Positions 43,427-54,875 are shown, counted from the stretch's first letter. The stretch: 64,000 bases of DNA from Zygnema cylindricum (GCA_037447655.1 JBBHKE010001733.1:18547-82546); one strand, 5' to 3'. Program-made: numbers and translations. Notes: a model not told the origin generated them from the letters alone.

Positions 43427-43750
43427 AATGGGTAGAAGATATTGGAAAAAATGGGTAGTTTATGGCAAACAAACCTAAACATAAACCATGCCCATAAAAA
43501 AAAATGGGTAGAATATATTGGAAAAAATGGGTAGAGTTTATATGAAATTTAAAAAACATTAAACATATAAATCTTACTCGTTTTTTCCAATATCTTCTAC
43601 CTTTTTTTTTTTGGGTAGGGTTTATATATTTAGGGTTTTTTTATTTGTGTTTTTTTTAAATATTATAAAATCAAATTAAAAAAAAACACGTAAACCCTAC
43701 CCATTGAAAAAAAAAATGGGTAACATTTATATGTTTTGGGATTTTTTTAT
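43427..43750. repeat. Repeats of a gggtag / ttggaaaaaa phrase in both orientations
   Basis: aaatgggtag occurs at about 43429, 43460, 43506 and 43530; inverted forms (ttttttccaatatcttctac) occur near 43583. The phrase ttatttgtgtttttttt appears at about 43640 and 43749. A foldback with stem gggtagaagatattggaaaa is possible across 43429-43601. Confidence 0.6.
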
Positions 43751-44892
43751 TTGTGTTTTTTTTTTACATTTTTGTATACGCCATCAATTTTATAAAGTTT
43801 CATAGTCGTCTACATTTCGTTTCGTGGTCTGTCGCACATTTTGTAGACGTCTACAACTGTTACACATTTAAGATAACGAATGCCCAAGTGACCATTTCGT
43901 TTTTGGACATAGGAACATTTTGAAACGTACACCGTAAAATCTGCGCTAAAATCCAAAGAAACATTGTAAAGTTTTGGTTACATGGGCACACCAACTTATT
44001 GTTGTCCTTTCCGTACTTTATTTCATTTTTATTCTATCGGCAACGTGGCGAGTTAATTCGACGAATTGATTTTTTTCTATGTGTGGAAAAATCATTTGTG
44101 ACTAGCCACCTTTCGTATCCTAAAATAATTTATTTCGTTTAATTCGTCGTAACCACATTTTTCAAACGTAAAAAAATTATCATGATTACTGTCCTCTCAA
44201 ATTTGTATTAAAACAAGTTATTTCTATTTGCCTTTTAAGGGCGCCTTTCTACGTAACCGAAACTTAGTGTTATTACTTTGTTTTAAGCGAAGATTTTTCG
44301 TACAACTTTCAGAGAGTTCCGTTGTAACGCAATAAAATCGTTACTTTAAATTGTGACGGATGTAGAAGTAGGTGTAATTTGTGACGGTTGTAGAGGACAA
44401 CAAAACTTGTTACAATTGATGAAGTTTACAAAATAACGACGGTTGTATGCCTATAGTTTCGTGTGACATTGTAGATCTTTAGGGTTTGTGATAGTTTGAA
44501 GTCACGCTTAATATGACAGTGTCAACGTCACTAACATCAAATCTTTCCGCCATGGTTTCTCGATTTTGTTTTTTCGTCCTTTCTCACTCTACTTGCTATC
44601 AAAATACGCCCAAATAAGGTTAAAAATCAATATTTTTTAGAGATATTTCATTTGATACCATTATTGATTTTTTTCATTGCAAGGACTGTGAGACAGACGC
44701 GGCAGTGTGAGAGGGAGAGAGAAAGAGGCGCCTTCATAGACTTCGCTTTTGTGGAATGGCATCCGTTGCTCGAGACCCCTCGGTAGTTTTATTTTTTTTT
44801 ACCCCGCGTACTCAAAAAAAAAAAAAAAAAAAAATTCGACGCGTGCGACAACATCTGCCTATTCGTTCACATCACGAAACTTTAGTTAAAAC
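43751..44892. other. No defined feature
   Basis: Contains fragments shared with other places (agcgaagatttttcgtacaa at 44288), a microsatellite-like A run at 44815-44834, and gtgacggttgtag phrases at 44350-44440. No gene is supported. Confidence 0.35.
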
Positions 44893-45193
44893 CATAGTTA
44901 GTAAGCGTTTTTATGGTAGGCCTTTAGTCAGCCTTCTATCGTAGAGTTGTTATATGGGCTTTTCATGTGATCTTCTTAGATTGCTACTTTGATCGGCTGA
45001 CCGTCCGATCGTCCAGAATCGAGGTGTAATTTTTTTTTTTTAGTCGAATGTTTTAATTGGTCCAATTTTTGGTCAGAATGTTTTAATTTGTCCGAATAGG
45101 TCGCAATACAATATGGGTCTTAAGGTCATATTGTATGTTTTGCATACAATATGCATATTGTATGGGCCTACTTTCACCTACTTTTGAACTATG
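44893..45193. mobile_element. hAT-like MITE, internally deleted (301 bp)
   Basis: It begins CATAGTTAGTAAGCG and ends CTTTTGAACTATG, with the family's gggcttttcatgtgatctt inside. The flanks gttaaaac and gtcaaaat agree at six of eight positions, consistent with an old 8-bp duplication. The palindrome aaatcacctcg/cgaggtgattt follows at 45198-45219. Confidence 0.65.
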
Positions 45194-45776
45194 GTCAAAA
45201 TCACCTCGCGAGGTGATTTGAGTAAATGCTTAAAGTTTGAGCTGGAGGTGTGTCGAAACGCGCTAAACGACAAACAACAATACATTTGGAGCATAGTTCA
45301 AAAGTAGGCATTTTTATGGTAGGCCTTTGGTAGACGCACAGAACTTCGCACAAATCTCGCGCAGAGTAGGCATACTGTATGTGTGTGCGTTGTGCACACT
45401 TTTGAACGAACGTACGAATCTGACGTATGATCATAGTACAACGCACTCGGCCAGACGATTTTGTTTAGCGAAATGACACGGCGTAGGATGACATTCCGCG
45501 GGAAAGAAAACCCGAAAAAAAAAAAACGCGGACGTAAGTCCTATCTTAAGTTGCGTTATGGGCTTTTCATGTGATCTTCTTAGATCGCTACTTTGATCAG
45601 CGACCGTCCGATCGTCCAAATCTGACGGTTTAAATAAAAAGTGCCTCAAAAATCTAAAAAAAAAAAAAATCCGAATGTTTTTCAAAATTTAGGCATGACG
45701 TTTATTTCTTTATCAATCAATGTGCAACTCAACCTTGTTCCTATTTTATTACATTTTGCGGCCAATACAATATTGG

Positions 45777-46247
45777 CATAGCTGTTCAAATCGCACGATT
45801 TTTTCCTTTTTTCCGATTAAAACGTATTATTCGTGACTTTTGAATAAATCGGAAAAAAAACGCGATGTACTTTCTGTCCGAAAAACTGAACGCCTAGTTT
45901 ACGGAAACTGTACGGCATTTTACGATTGCTGTACGGTTATGTACGATAAATGTACGTAATTTGGTGAAAAGATGCGTTGCACTTCATCGTATTTTCTGTC
46001 CGGTAAACTGGACATAAATTTTATGGAAATGTACGGAATTTTTCCAAAAATGTACGGACTAAATCGAAAAGATACGTAAAATGTACAAACTGCAGTATAT
46101 ATGATTTTTTTTTTGTTTACATGTACGGAATAGTACGGATGAAAATTCATTAACGATTTTTACGATATTTTCAAAAGGTTCAATGCGTTTATTACGTATA
46201 ATTCGTCGCGATTAAATCGTTCGCACTAAACTCTGTGAACAACTATG
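45777..46247. mobile_element. Nested hAT-like MITE 1 (plus orientation)
   Basis: The ends are CATAGCTGTTCAAATCGC and GTGAACAACTATG. The flanks aatattgg (45769-45776) and aatatggg (46248-46255) differ at one base. Same orientation as 4181-4661. Confidence 0.8.
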
Positions 46248-46262
46248 AATATGGGTCTTAAC

Positions 46263-47025
46263 CATAGTTATTCACGACGATTAGTGCGAACGTACCGTAT
46301 GCGACGAATTATACGTAGCAAACGCATTGAACCTTTTGATCAAATCGCAAAAAATCGTTAATGAATTTCCTTCCGTACTATTCCGTACATAAAAAAACAA
46401 AAAACTATTACATATAACTCAGTTTGGAAGCTTTTTCCGTTAAATGAGCGGTAAAACCATAAATTCTTTATATTTTTATCTTTGTTATCGGAACTTCTTC
46501 ACCAACTGGTAGTCCAAACAAACACCTCAGGGTATGCTACTCACTTGACGTACCCGGGTTCGAATGCCACAAAGCTAAATTTTAGCTTGGGAGGGAGGAG
46601 GGTAGGATATGGGGAACCTGCTTCCTCGCGGTTTCGTTTTCAATATTCCATGGTGTCTTCTTTCAAAAAAATTTGAAGAAAACGCCCGTACAAATTTCAA
46701 ACTGAACGCGCGAAACTATTGTGACGTTCAACGTCTCTTTTCGAAAATATCTGTACATTTTCGATTATATAACTTACAACTTCCGTGGTATTCTTGTTCA
46801 GTTCACTGAACTGAACAGAAAGTACCAATAAGTGCTACACATATTTCCTGTTTTATTCCGTACATATCCGTAAAAAAATGTACAGTTACAGTAATATTTT
46901 TACAGGTTTCCGTAAATTTTCAGTTTCAGTTTACAATACACGTTTTTTTACGATTTTTTCAAAAGTCACGAATTATACGTTTCAATTGGAAAAAAGGAAA
47001 AAATCGTGCGATTTGAACAACTATG
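46263..47025. mobile_element. Nested hAT-like MITE 2 (reverse orientation, with insertion)
   Basis: It starts CATAGTTATTCACG and ends GATTTGAACAACTATG, reversed relative to MITE 1. It is flanked by gtcttaac on both sides (46255-46262 and 47026-47033). It is about 280 bp longer than its relatives; extra DNA of unknown origin lies at about 46440-46720. Confidence 0.8.
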
Positions 47026-47033
47026 GTCTTAAC

Positions 47034-47515
47034 GATAGTTGTTCACGGCGTTTCGTGCGAACGATTTAATCGCGACGAATTATACGTAACAAACGCATTG
47101 AACCTTTTGAAAAAATCGTTAAAATCGTTAATGAATTTTCTTCCGTACAATTCCGTACATGTAAAAGAAATTGAGTTTTACATATAACGCAGTTTGTTCA
47201 TTGTCCGTACAGCTCCCGTCTCTTTTTGTCATAGTCCGTACAATTTTGTTACAATTCCGTACGTTTCCCGTTAATTTTCTGTTCAGTTTACCGGACAGAA
47301 AGTACTACGAAGTGCAACGTATCTTTTAGTCAAATTCCATACTTTTTTGGTACAAAACCGTACAGTTACTGTACATACCGTACAGTTTCTGTAAATTATC
47401 CGTTCAGTTTACCGGACAGAAAGTACATCGCGTTTTTTTCCGATTTATTCAAAAGTCACGAATTATACGTTTTAATCGGAAAAAAGGAAAAAATCGCGCG
47501 ATTTGAACAACTATG
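47034..47515. mobile_element. Nested hAT-like MITE 3 (reverse orientation)
   Basis: It starts GATAGTTGTTCACGGCG and ends GATTTGAACAACTATG, flanked by gtcttaac (47026-47033, shared with MITE 2, and 47516-47523). It is very close in sequence to the reverse complement of 4181-4661. Confidence 0.85.
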
Positions 47516-47607
47516 GTCTTAACTCTTAAGGGCATATTGTATGTTTTGCGTACAATAGGCATATTGTATGGGCGTACGGTCACCTACTTTTGAACTATGA
47601 TTTGCAG

Positions 47608-48711
47608 TTTCAAGCTGATGCAATTTGTACTGCGGTAATTTCATTTTTTTGGTGTGGTAATTTCATTTTTCTGGTACGGCTGCAGATTTTCTCGTTGCGG
47701 GCTAAGTTTTGGAAGAAAACGACAGGAAAAATCCCTACTTTATCACATGGAGTGCCCTAAGAGATTTAACTCCATGTTGGCGACGTTCTCTTTGATCCAA
47801 GTGTCAGTTATTATTCATACAGAATCTTTGTTTTCCGGAACTTCCATGTTTCGTTGGTTCCAATAAAATTCCGTACTGTACTGTACTGTACTGTACTTGT
47901 CGGCAGAACATGACATACAGAAGTCGACAAATTTCTGCGTGAAACGCGCGATTTTTTTGGTGCGAACGTGGCGACGTGACCCCGTTGAGAGATAGGGTTT
48001 CATTTTTCAAAGGACAGTTTGTGCCATTCGCAGTTTTCTCGCAGTTTCAATTTCAGTTTTCTTCGATCTTGGTGAGTGTATGGACTATGGAGTACAGGGC
48101 GAGAAAACCAACGAACCTTACCTGTGTACTGTAGCACGTGACAATATGTTCGCTAGCCTCCTTAACGAAGGAGGAAATATCACATGGAATAGTCTCCTTA
48201 AGTGTCATTCACGGTGGCAGAACTTTAATGCTTCAATTTAGGGTTATACTGATCCTGATTTCGTACGGATGGACATTAAGATTCTTTTTTACCTTTTGTA
48301 CTTTTTGGAAGTAAAATCTGAGTATCTGACCTCTGTCTTGTCGTATCCTGCCATCCCGAGTATAACAAGCACCGGATAATTCCAGAGTCAACGAATTACC
48401 GGACAACAAAAGGACAGAAAGGTACAGTACTGTACTGTAATCTCTTCGTTTCCTCTTTCTGACAACTGTTTTTTCCGGTTGACAGCGGTGATTTTCTGAA
48501 CAGTTTCTCAAATGCGATCTGGTCACTTGTGAATACGGCAGGGGATGTAAAATCCTGGACCGTACTATACTGTACTGAACTGTAATGTACCGTACTTTCT
48601 AAAGGTTCCACAAAAAACAAACCATTGTACACAGTATAGTACAGCGACGGACTTACATAGGGTATGGTCCAATCAAACAAAAAAAGTCAGCGCTTTTCGG
48701 ACTCTCCCATA
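47608..48711. other. No recognised feature
   Basis: Contains several tactgtactgtac runs (47877-47893, 48423-48440, 48565-48600) and no coherent gene. The frames at 48233-48526 and 48396-48680 on the minus strand have no motif. Confidence 0.4.
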
Positions 48712-48720
48712 TTCTATAAA

Positions 48721-49513
48721 GGGAATTGCTAATCGCAGAGACGATTTTTGCTGCGCGCAGGTAGTTGTCAGAAGTTGTACATTTGAAGTAAAATTTTGTA
48801 CAGGCTACGTACCTTTATATTCAGATCTGACGGTCAATCCGTCGAACAACCTTGACTGGCGGAATATTGTACCGGCGGTTAAAAAAGTGTCGCGCTTGCA
48901 AACGTCGACCGTCATAAAAAAAAAATATTTTCACACGGCCGGCGCATGTTTACAGTAACCAAACTGCGGCAGCCACATATTAATAAAATGGCTGCGCGCA
49001 GATAGTTTATTGCAAAAATGAAGTCAAACTCGCGAACCGTTACATTGAACTTGGACACATATTAAAGGACGATGTACAACGTGTAAACTCGCACGAAACC
49101 AAATAAACTTCGTACAAAATTAAAATGCATACCCGACTACCCGCGTATAAATATCGATGAAACTAAAATGACACGTCGTCACGTCCACGGTGGACGTGAC
49201 AACGAGTTGATTTCATTTTTGCGGCTAACGTGAAGTGATAAACTATCTGCGCGCGCAGCCATATTATTTATATGTGGCGGCCGCAGTTTGGTTACAGTAA
49301 AACTGCGCCGGCCGTGTGATTTTTTTTATTTTTTTTATGACGGTCGACGTTTGCAAGCGCGACACTTTTTTAACCGCCGGTACAATAATCCGCCAGTCAA
49401 AGTTGTTCGACGGATTGACCGTCAGATCTTCTGTACGAAATTGTACTTCAAATGTACAATTTCTGACAACTATCTGCGCGCAGCAAAAATGGTTTCTGCG
49501 ATTAGCAATTCCC
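48721..49513. mobile_element. MULE-like foldback element (793 bp) with 9-bp target duplication
   Basis: It begins GGGAATTGCTAATCGCAGAG; the right arm is its inverse, ending CTGCGATTAGCAATTCCC. The arms stay complementary for about 250 bp. The flanks ttctataaa (48712-48720) and ttttataaa (49514-49522) match at eight of nine positions, as expected for Mutator-like elements. A central hairpin gtcacgtccac-g-gtggacgtgac lies near 49178-49200. No transposase. Confidence 0.82.
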
Positions 49514-50122
49514 TTTTATAAATTTAGAAATATTCTCGTCCTTTCAATAAAATTTCCTTGATCTCCGTATATAGTGCCACGTGTAAGAAATAGCCTTTTC
49601 ATTAACCAAAAAGTGTACGGACTGGCGGGCACTTTTCCACCCAAAACTGAAATATGACCTGTAAAATTATGATCTTCGTTACCATTTTCACAAACGACAG
49701 TCAAACGATCGGATCTCCTTTACAATGGACATTTAATTTTTTTTATAAAGGATACGTGGCACATTCGGGAAATTTTTTTTTTCTGACGCGGCGTTCAATG
49801 TCGTATGAAAAACGACAAGGGTTTAAAGCTTTTGTTTCTTTTGCCAAACCGCCGTAATGACGTAATCTCACATGCAATAGGTTTGTGTAGGAATATAAAA
49901 GTTTGGAAATTTACCAGCCTAATTGTGTACGGATGACTCGTATTTTTTTGTACTTTTCACGTGTACTTCTCGAGAGAATGTGTTTTAACATGAAGGAACA
50001 TCTAAGCATAGAACAAATACTGTGCAAACTTAATTCATACTGTAACACTTAAAATATATACGAAAAGGATATAGTAATTTAGTGTGGTAAAATTTCAAGT
50101 TTCGCCGCGACAGAATATACTA
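49514..50122. other. No recognised feature
   Basis: Nothing repeated or coding was recognised between the MULE-like element and the next MITE. Confidence 0.4.
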
Positions 50123-51424
50123 CACCGCCAATCGCTATTAGCGTAGTGTACGCTAATTTCATCCCGCTTTTTTTATATATATTCTCCATTAGCGTAGTTC
50201 ATTCTATTTTTTTATTTAATCTATTTAGGGTTAATTTTCCAGTACCGTACAAAATGGAAGTACGTCATCTTTTAAATAATGTGGTGTACGGTCAGAGTCA
50301 GACCATACAAAAACGTAGCTTTTTAAGTGAAAAAAGTACAATTCATTTTGTTTAGTAGCCACGGACGCATGAGAACGTGCGGTCCAAAAAGGGGATCAAA
50401 TCGGGTTGTCAAATATCACGTTCGCATATATTCGTCCAACAACCACGTTTCGACCGTGTGAACGTAGGATTTGTGTACGATTTGTCTGATTTTGTATAAA
50501 TACCTATGTTAGTGTAAGCATGTTTGTGACCAAAATTTGCTTTTTTCAAAGACCCAAATTAGAATTATTAAACAATTAGGGTAAAGTTCCATCATACGTT
50601 TCTGTAATTGTACGGCAAACTTTACAGACTGGGTCGATTGAGTCGATGCTCCATCACGTAAAGTCTGTAAGCCACATGTTTTAAATTGACTGGCGCCACA
50701 CAAGTTACGATCCGATATTTAATATCTTTCAGATTTTTAGCACCGACAAACTTAACATCAAATCTTGACTTGCGTACCATGTATCCGTGTACGAAGTATT
50801 CATACGACAAAACTTTTATACTTTTTGCAGACGCCAGTCTGTACGCCAGCTCATTTTTTTGGGTTTCAGTTTTCGAACATAACGAAAGTCCTTTGAGAGA
50901 AATAGTGTGACGAACAAAAGTTACCGAAAATAGCGTGACGAGGGAATGTTACGAAATTTCGTTTTTATTTTCGGTTGAATTTTGGAAAGCGCGTGTCATG
51001 TGCAAATCTTAAGATTTTTGGTTGGTTTTCCATCATGACACGTAGCTTAATCGTCCAACGTGTCACTATTTTTTTTTTCCTGTATTTGCCAACCCACCTC
51101 CAAAAGGTGGGTTGACAGTTACAGAAAAAATTTATGCGAACTCCTAGCATATGAACATCTGATGACCATTATTACCTCCAAGACCTTCAGAGAGTATCGC
51201 GGAGATTCTTTGTAATGTTGTTTTTCGTATAAAAACAAAATAGGCGGTACGATTTGCTACGGAGGGTCGCGGATTTCTGTAAACTGCGCCACTTTTCGCT
51301 TGATGGAACGTCACCCTTAGAATGTATGTTTTTTTTCAAAATTTTCAAATTCTTAATTAGCGTAAACCATGGTAATTATTCATATACGCTAAAGAAGCTT
51401 CTACGCTAATAGCGATTGGCGGTG
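50123..51424. mobile_element. TA-flanked mariner-like MITE (1302 bp) with nested PIF-like element
   Basis: TA on both sides (50121-50122 and 51425-51426). The ends are CACCGCCAATCGCTATTAGC and GCTAATAGCGATTGGCGGTG, perfect inverted repeats. Without the nested element (50579-51316) it is about 560 bp, the usual size of this family. Confidence 0.88.
50579..51316. mobile_element. PIF/Harbinger-like element (738 bp) with central hairpin
   Basis: TTA on both sides (50576-50578 and 51317-51319). The ends are GGGTAAAGTTCCATC and GATGGAACGTCACCC. It aligns with 2847-3505. A 45-nt imperfect hairpin at 51080-51124 has outer arms CTGTA/TACAG and inner arms aacccacct/aggtgggtt. Confidence 0.82.
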
Positions 51425-51437
51425 TACTTGTACAGTA

Positions 51438-51992
51438 CACCGTCAATCGCTATTAGAGTAAAGGAATAAATAGCGTAAAAAAAGAATTAGTGTTATTAAC
51501 ACTAATCGGGAATCTTTTATTTTTTTGAAAAAAGAATATATATATACTAATTAATCACTAAATGTAATTTGGGTTGTCCAAAATAATAAATACCCGCCCT
51601 TAAAATGTCTCCACTAATATGTGTATCCGTACAAATTCTGAAAATTTGTACGCCGGCGCGTTGTTCACACGGTCGACGGACGAACTTATGAGAACATGAT
51701 TTTTTTCGACGAGTTTGCGTCTCTTTCTTCCAGTGCACATTCACATGTGTGCGCAATAATGTTAAGTGTCTTTTTATGCCTTTGTAATTCAAAAAGTACC
51801 ATTTCGTACAGAGATATCCTTTCCGTACGCCACAATATTTCCATCGAGGTGTACTTCCATTATTAACGCTAATTTAAATAAAACCCTAATTAGAATAATG
51901 GAAAAAATAAAATTATGGATTGTATTTAAGGTTTTTTTTTTTTAAAAAGGGCACCGAATTGGCGTTATATACTCTAATAGCGATTGACAGTG
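51438..51992. mobile_element. TA-flanked mariner-like MITE, CACCGTC subfamily, copy 1
   Basis: TA on both sides (51436-51437 and 51993-51994). It begins CACCGTCAATCGCTATTAG and ends CTAATAGCGATTGACAGTG. Highly similar to 53959-54502 and 54876-55422 in the same orientation. A minus-strand frame of about 80 codons is shared by all three but looks like a by-product of sequence identity. Confidence 0.9.
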
Positions 51993-51994
51993 TA

Positions 51995-52603
51995 CTGTAC
52001 TGTAGCCGATTATAGATTCTGGTTTTTTGGGGTTTTTTAGGGTTTTTTAGGTCGTCCAGGGAATTCATCAATAAATTCATCATATTTGAAAATTTTGAGA
52101 AACGCAGACGGGCGGCAAATTAAAAGGCCCGAGAATCTGTTGTGTGACATGAGGTACAGTACGGTACAGTACTTTACTGTAGTGCCACGCCGGCGTTCCT
52201 TTTCTAGTAAGCTACAGTGACTGAAGTACAAACTGTACGTACTTTAAATAAGGAGACCGTGCTGAGTCCGCACAGTTCATCGTACTTTTTGTTCAATGCT
52301 TTTCAGTGCCCTAAAGTTTCAATCTGACTTTTCCTTAAATGTCGGTGCAAGTACTAAACAATTTCCGGCTTGGCTATCATAGTATCGGATTTTGTCACAT
52401 TTTGAACATGTGAAACCAACCCCCTAGGGCTTCCAATTAGTACAATATGTACTTGTATGTTATAGTGTTAAGCTATTAATCTACACTTTCGTACTTTACA
52501 ACACATCATCTATTAGACCTATGTACTTCAATGTCCAGCATTTGCACCGCCCTAGGGTTCCATGTGTCCTTGATTAACTGTCGACTATAATAATAGTAGG
52601 GAA
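51995..52603. other. No recognised feature
   Basis: Contains ggttttttagggttttttagg (52020-52040, telomere-like words) and tactgtagtgcc-type words. No gene. Confidence 0.4.
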
Positions 52604-52686
52604 TTGCTAATCGCAGAGACGATTTTTGCTTCGCGCAGGTAGTTGTCAGAAATTGTACAACTGAAGTACATTTTCGTACAAACTAC
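52604..52686. mobile_element. Left end of a MULE-like element, cut by the assembly gap
   Basis: GGGAATTGCTAATCGCAGAG followed by gacgatttttgct and the family body matches 48721 onward and stops at the gap. The true end of this element cannot be read. Confidence 0.7.
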
Positions 52687-52696
52687 NNNNNNNNNN
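52687..52696. other. Assembly gap (10 N)
   Basis: Ten Ns, probably a placeholder of arbitrary length. The DNA on either side does not continue the same repeat family, so an unknown amount of sequence is missing or two contigs were joined. Confidence 0.99.
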
Positions 52697-53049
52697 CGAC
52701 AATGTCCCAAAGATTGTACAGCGTGCGGTTTGACGTCTCAATTTGCAGGTGAGTTGAAGTTTCGCATAATTTTGTGTATCACATCACCTGTCACTGTTTC
52801 GTACACGTCTACGTGAGTCACCTTTGTAAAGTAACAAGTTTTTTTCGTTTACATCCGAATGCTCTGAAAATTGTACGGAGAATCTTCGCTAAAAAACAAA
52901 GTAACAATTCTAAGTTTCGGTTACATGCGAAAGTACCCTTATATAGGCGGTGTGTCTGTCAAGGATTATTTCTGTCCGTCCGCAGTACGGACCGCCGTAC
53001 CTCTGGCGCGATGTAACGTTGCCGTGGGTCGCGGTACAGACCGCCGTAC

Positions 53050-53250
53050 CGCTGGCAATATAATACGCTGCAGCCGGCTGTCATAATTCTACGCTGCCGC
53101 CGCTGCTTAATTCTACGCTGCCGCCAGCTGTCACACAGCTGGCTGGATTCTACGCTGCCGACGGCTGGCGTAATTCTACGCTGCCGCCGCTGGCGTAAGT
53201 ATACGCTGCCGCACGCTGGCGTAATTCTACACTGCCGCCCGTCAGCAGTA
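53050..53250. repeat. GC-rich minisatellite, unit like taattctacgctgccgccg
   Basis: About six or seven copies of a 24-32 bp unit, attctacgctgccgccgctgg with variation; one copy includes the palindrome cagctgtcacacagctgg (53127-53144). GC content is far above the surroundings. Flanking 52980-53050 repeats the phrase cagtacggaccgccgtacc. Confidence 0.85.
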
Positions 53251-53956
53251 CATACCGCCGTACCTGGCAGAATTTTAATGTAATGTTGTCGTGCGACAGT
53301 ACCGATAATACCGATATCTATAACTATTGGCGATATGTATACGGACCGTACAGATAAAAATGGTGGCTGTAAATGACGGCAGTCTGACAGGTGTTCAGTC
53401 CATAGATGTCCCGTGCGCATATTACGCACGGTATAAACTAACGAATACTAAGTACGGTACGCATCAAACGATGATGAAAAGTAAATAAAATGCGTACCTT
53501 AATTTGTACCCGTACAATATTTATACAATTACGTATAGTGTCCGTCTATGTTTGTACAGTTTAGGGATATTTTACGGGATTTTTAGGGTTTCTAAGGTTC
53601 ATTGCCGTACGATTTCAATACTGCTGCCGTAGATATTTCGTACTACAATGTATTTTAGGGTACACTTTCATTCAATTTCGTACATTTTTTATAAATTTTC
53701 GTACCTTTTAAGATTTTTTAGGATTTTCTGAGATTAACCTTTCCGTGTGTTTTTGTACATGGCAGTACAGCGAAATTTACACGAATTCTACGAAATGTAT
53801 GAAAAAGACGAATACTTCGTAGTTTTCGTAAAAAAGTTAAAATACGTACGAATTGGACATCGGCGGTTCAGTTTGCTCTCTTCGTCTGTTCGTTTTCTTT
53901 TTTAAAAAGTTTGAATTCTCTAATTTTACAATGTATTATAAATATTTTCGTTTCGG
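53251..53956. other. No recognised feature
   Basis: Contains a short hAT-like piece (accgataataccgatatc, about 53300) and scattered tttcgtac words. No coding signal. Confidence 0.4.
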
Positions 53957-53958
53957 TA

Positions 53959-54502
53959 CACCGTCAATCGCTATTAGAGTAAAGGAATAAATAGCGTAAA
54001 AAAAAAATTAGTGTTATTAACACTAATCGGGATTTTTTTTTTTAAATATATATACTAATTAATCCCTAACTGTAATTTGGGTTGTCCTGAATAGTAAATA
54101 CCCACCCTTAAAATGTCTACAGTAATATGTGTATCCGTACAAATTTTGACAATTCGTACGCCGTCGCGTTGTTCACACGGTCGACGGACGAACATATGAG
54201 AACGTGATTTTTGTCGACGAGTTTGCGTCTCTTTCTTCCTGTGCACATTCACATGTGTGCGCAATAATGTTAAGTGTCTTTTTATGCCATTGTAATTCAA
54301 AAAGTACCATTTCTTACAGAGATACTCTGTCTGTACGCCACACTATTTCCATCGAGGTGTACTTCCATTATTAACGCTAATTGAAATAAAACCCTAATTG
54401 AAATAAAGGAAGAAAAAAAATTATGGATTGTATTTCAGGTTTTTTTTTTTTTTTTAAAGGGCACCTAATTGGCGTTATATACTCTAATAGCGATTGACGG
54501 TG
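53959..54502. mobile_element. TA-flanked mariner-like MITE, CACCGTC subfamily, copy 2
   Basis: TA on both sides (53957-53958 and 54503-54504). The ends are CACCGTCAATCGCTATTAG and CTAATAGCGATTGACGGTG, a perfect inverted repeat. Confidence 0.92.
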
Positions 54503-54694
54503 TAGTACAGTTTTATAGCTATAAAGTATTGTTTTAAAATTGTCTACGTTTACGTGTTGCGCTGACCGTAATAATTATTAGTTAAATAGATACGGAACAG
54601 ATTGTTATACTTGGCATGCCACGTTATATAATGTAAATACTGTAATACATTATATTATAAAGTACAATAGTATGCGTACTACATAATTTATAGG

Positions 54695-54809
54695 TTATCG
54701 CCGATATAGAATTTGTTGGTCTCGGACCGATATATCGGGACCTCTGACCGTTCGATAACTATCGGTATTGGTGTTATCGCGATAAGTTTTTTACCGATAC
54801 ACAACACTA
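54695..54809. mobile_element. Right-hand fragment of a hAT-like MITE
   Basis: Matches the right end of 12096-12917: ctgaccgttcgataac, tatcggt, gttatcgcgataagtttt and then ttaccgatacacaacacta. The left part is missing. Confidence 0.7.
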
Positions 54810-54875
54810 GAAAAAAGGGCATGATAAACTGGACAGGGTACATGCACGTGTAACGGGCGTTGATTTACTACAGTA

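Larger units (their letters stand above)
45292..47599. mobile_element. hAT-like MITE carrying three nested MITEs
   Basis: The host begins CATAGTTCAAAAGTAGGC and ends TTTTGAACTATG. Its flanks atttggag (45284-45291) and atttgcag (47600-47607) differ at one of eight bases. The interior matches 2122-2759 up to 45776 and again from 47524. In between are three elements of the 4181-4661 family, all inside or beside the single host word aatatgggtcttaa. Confidence 0.85.
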
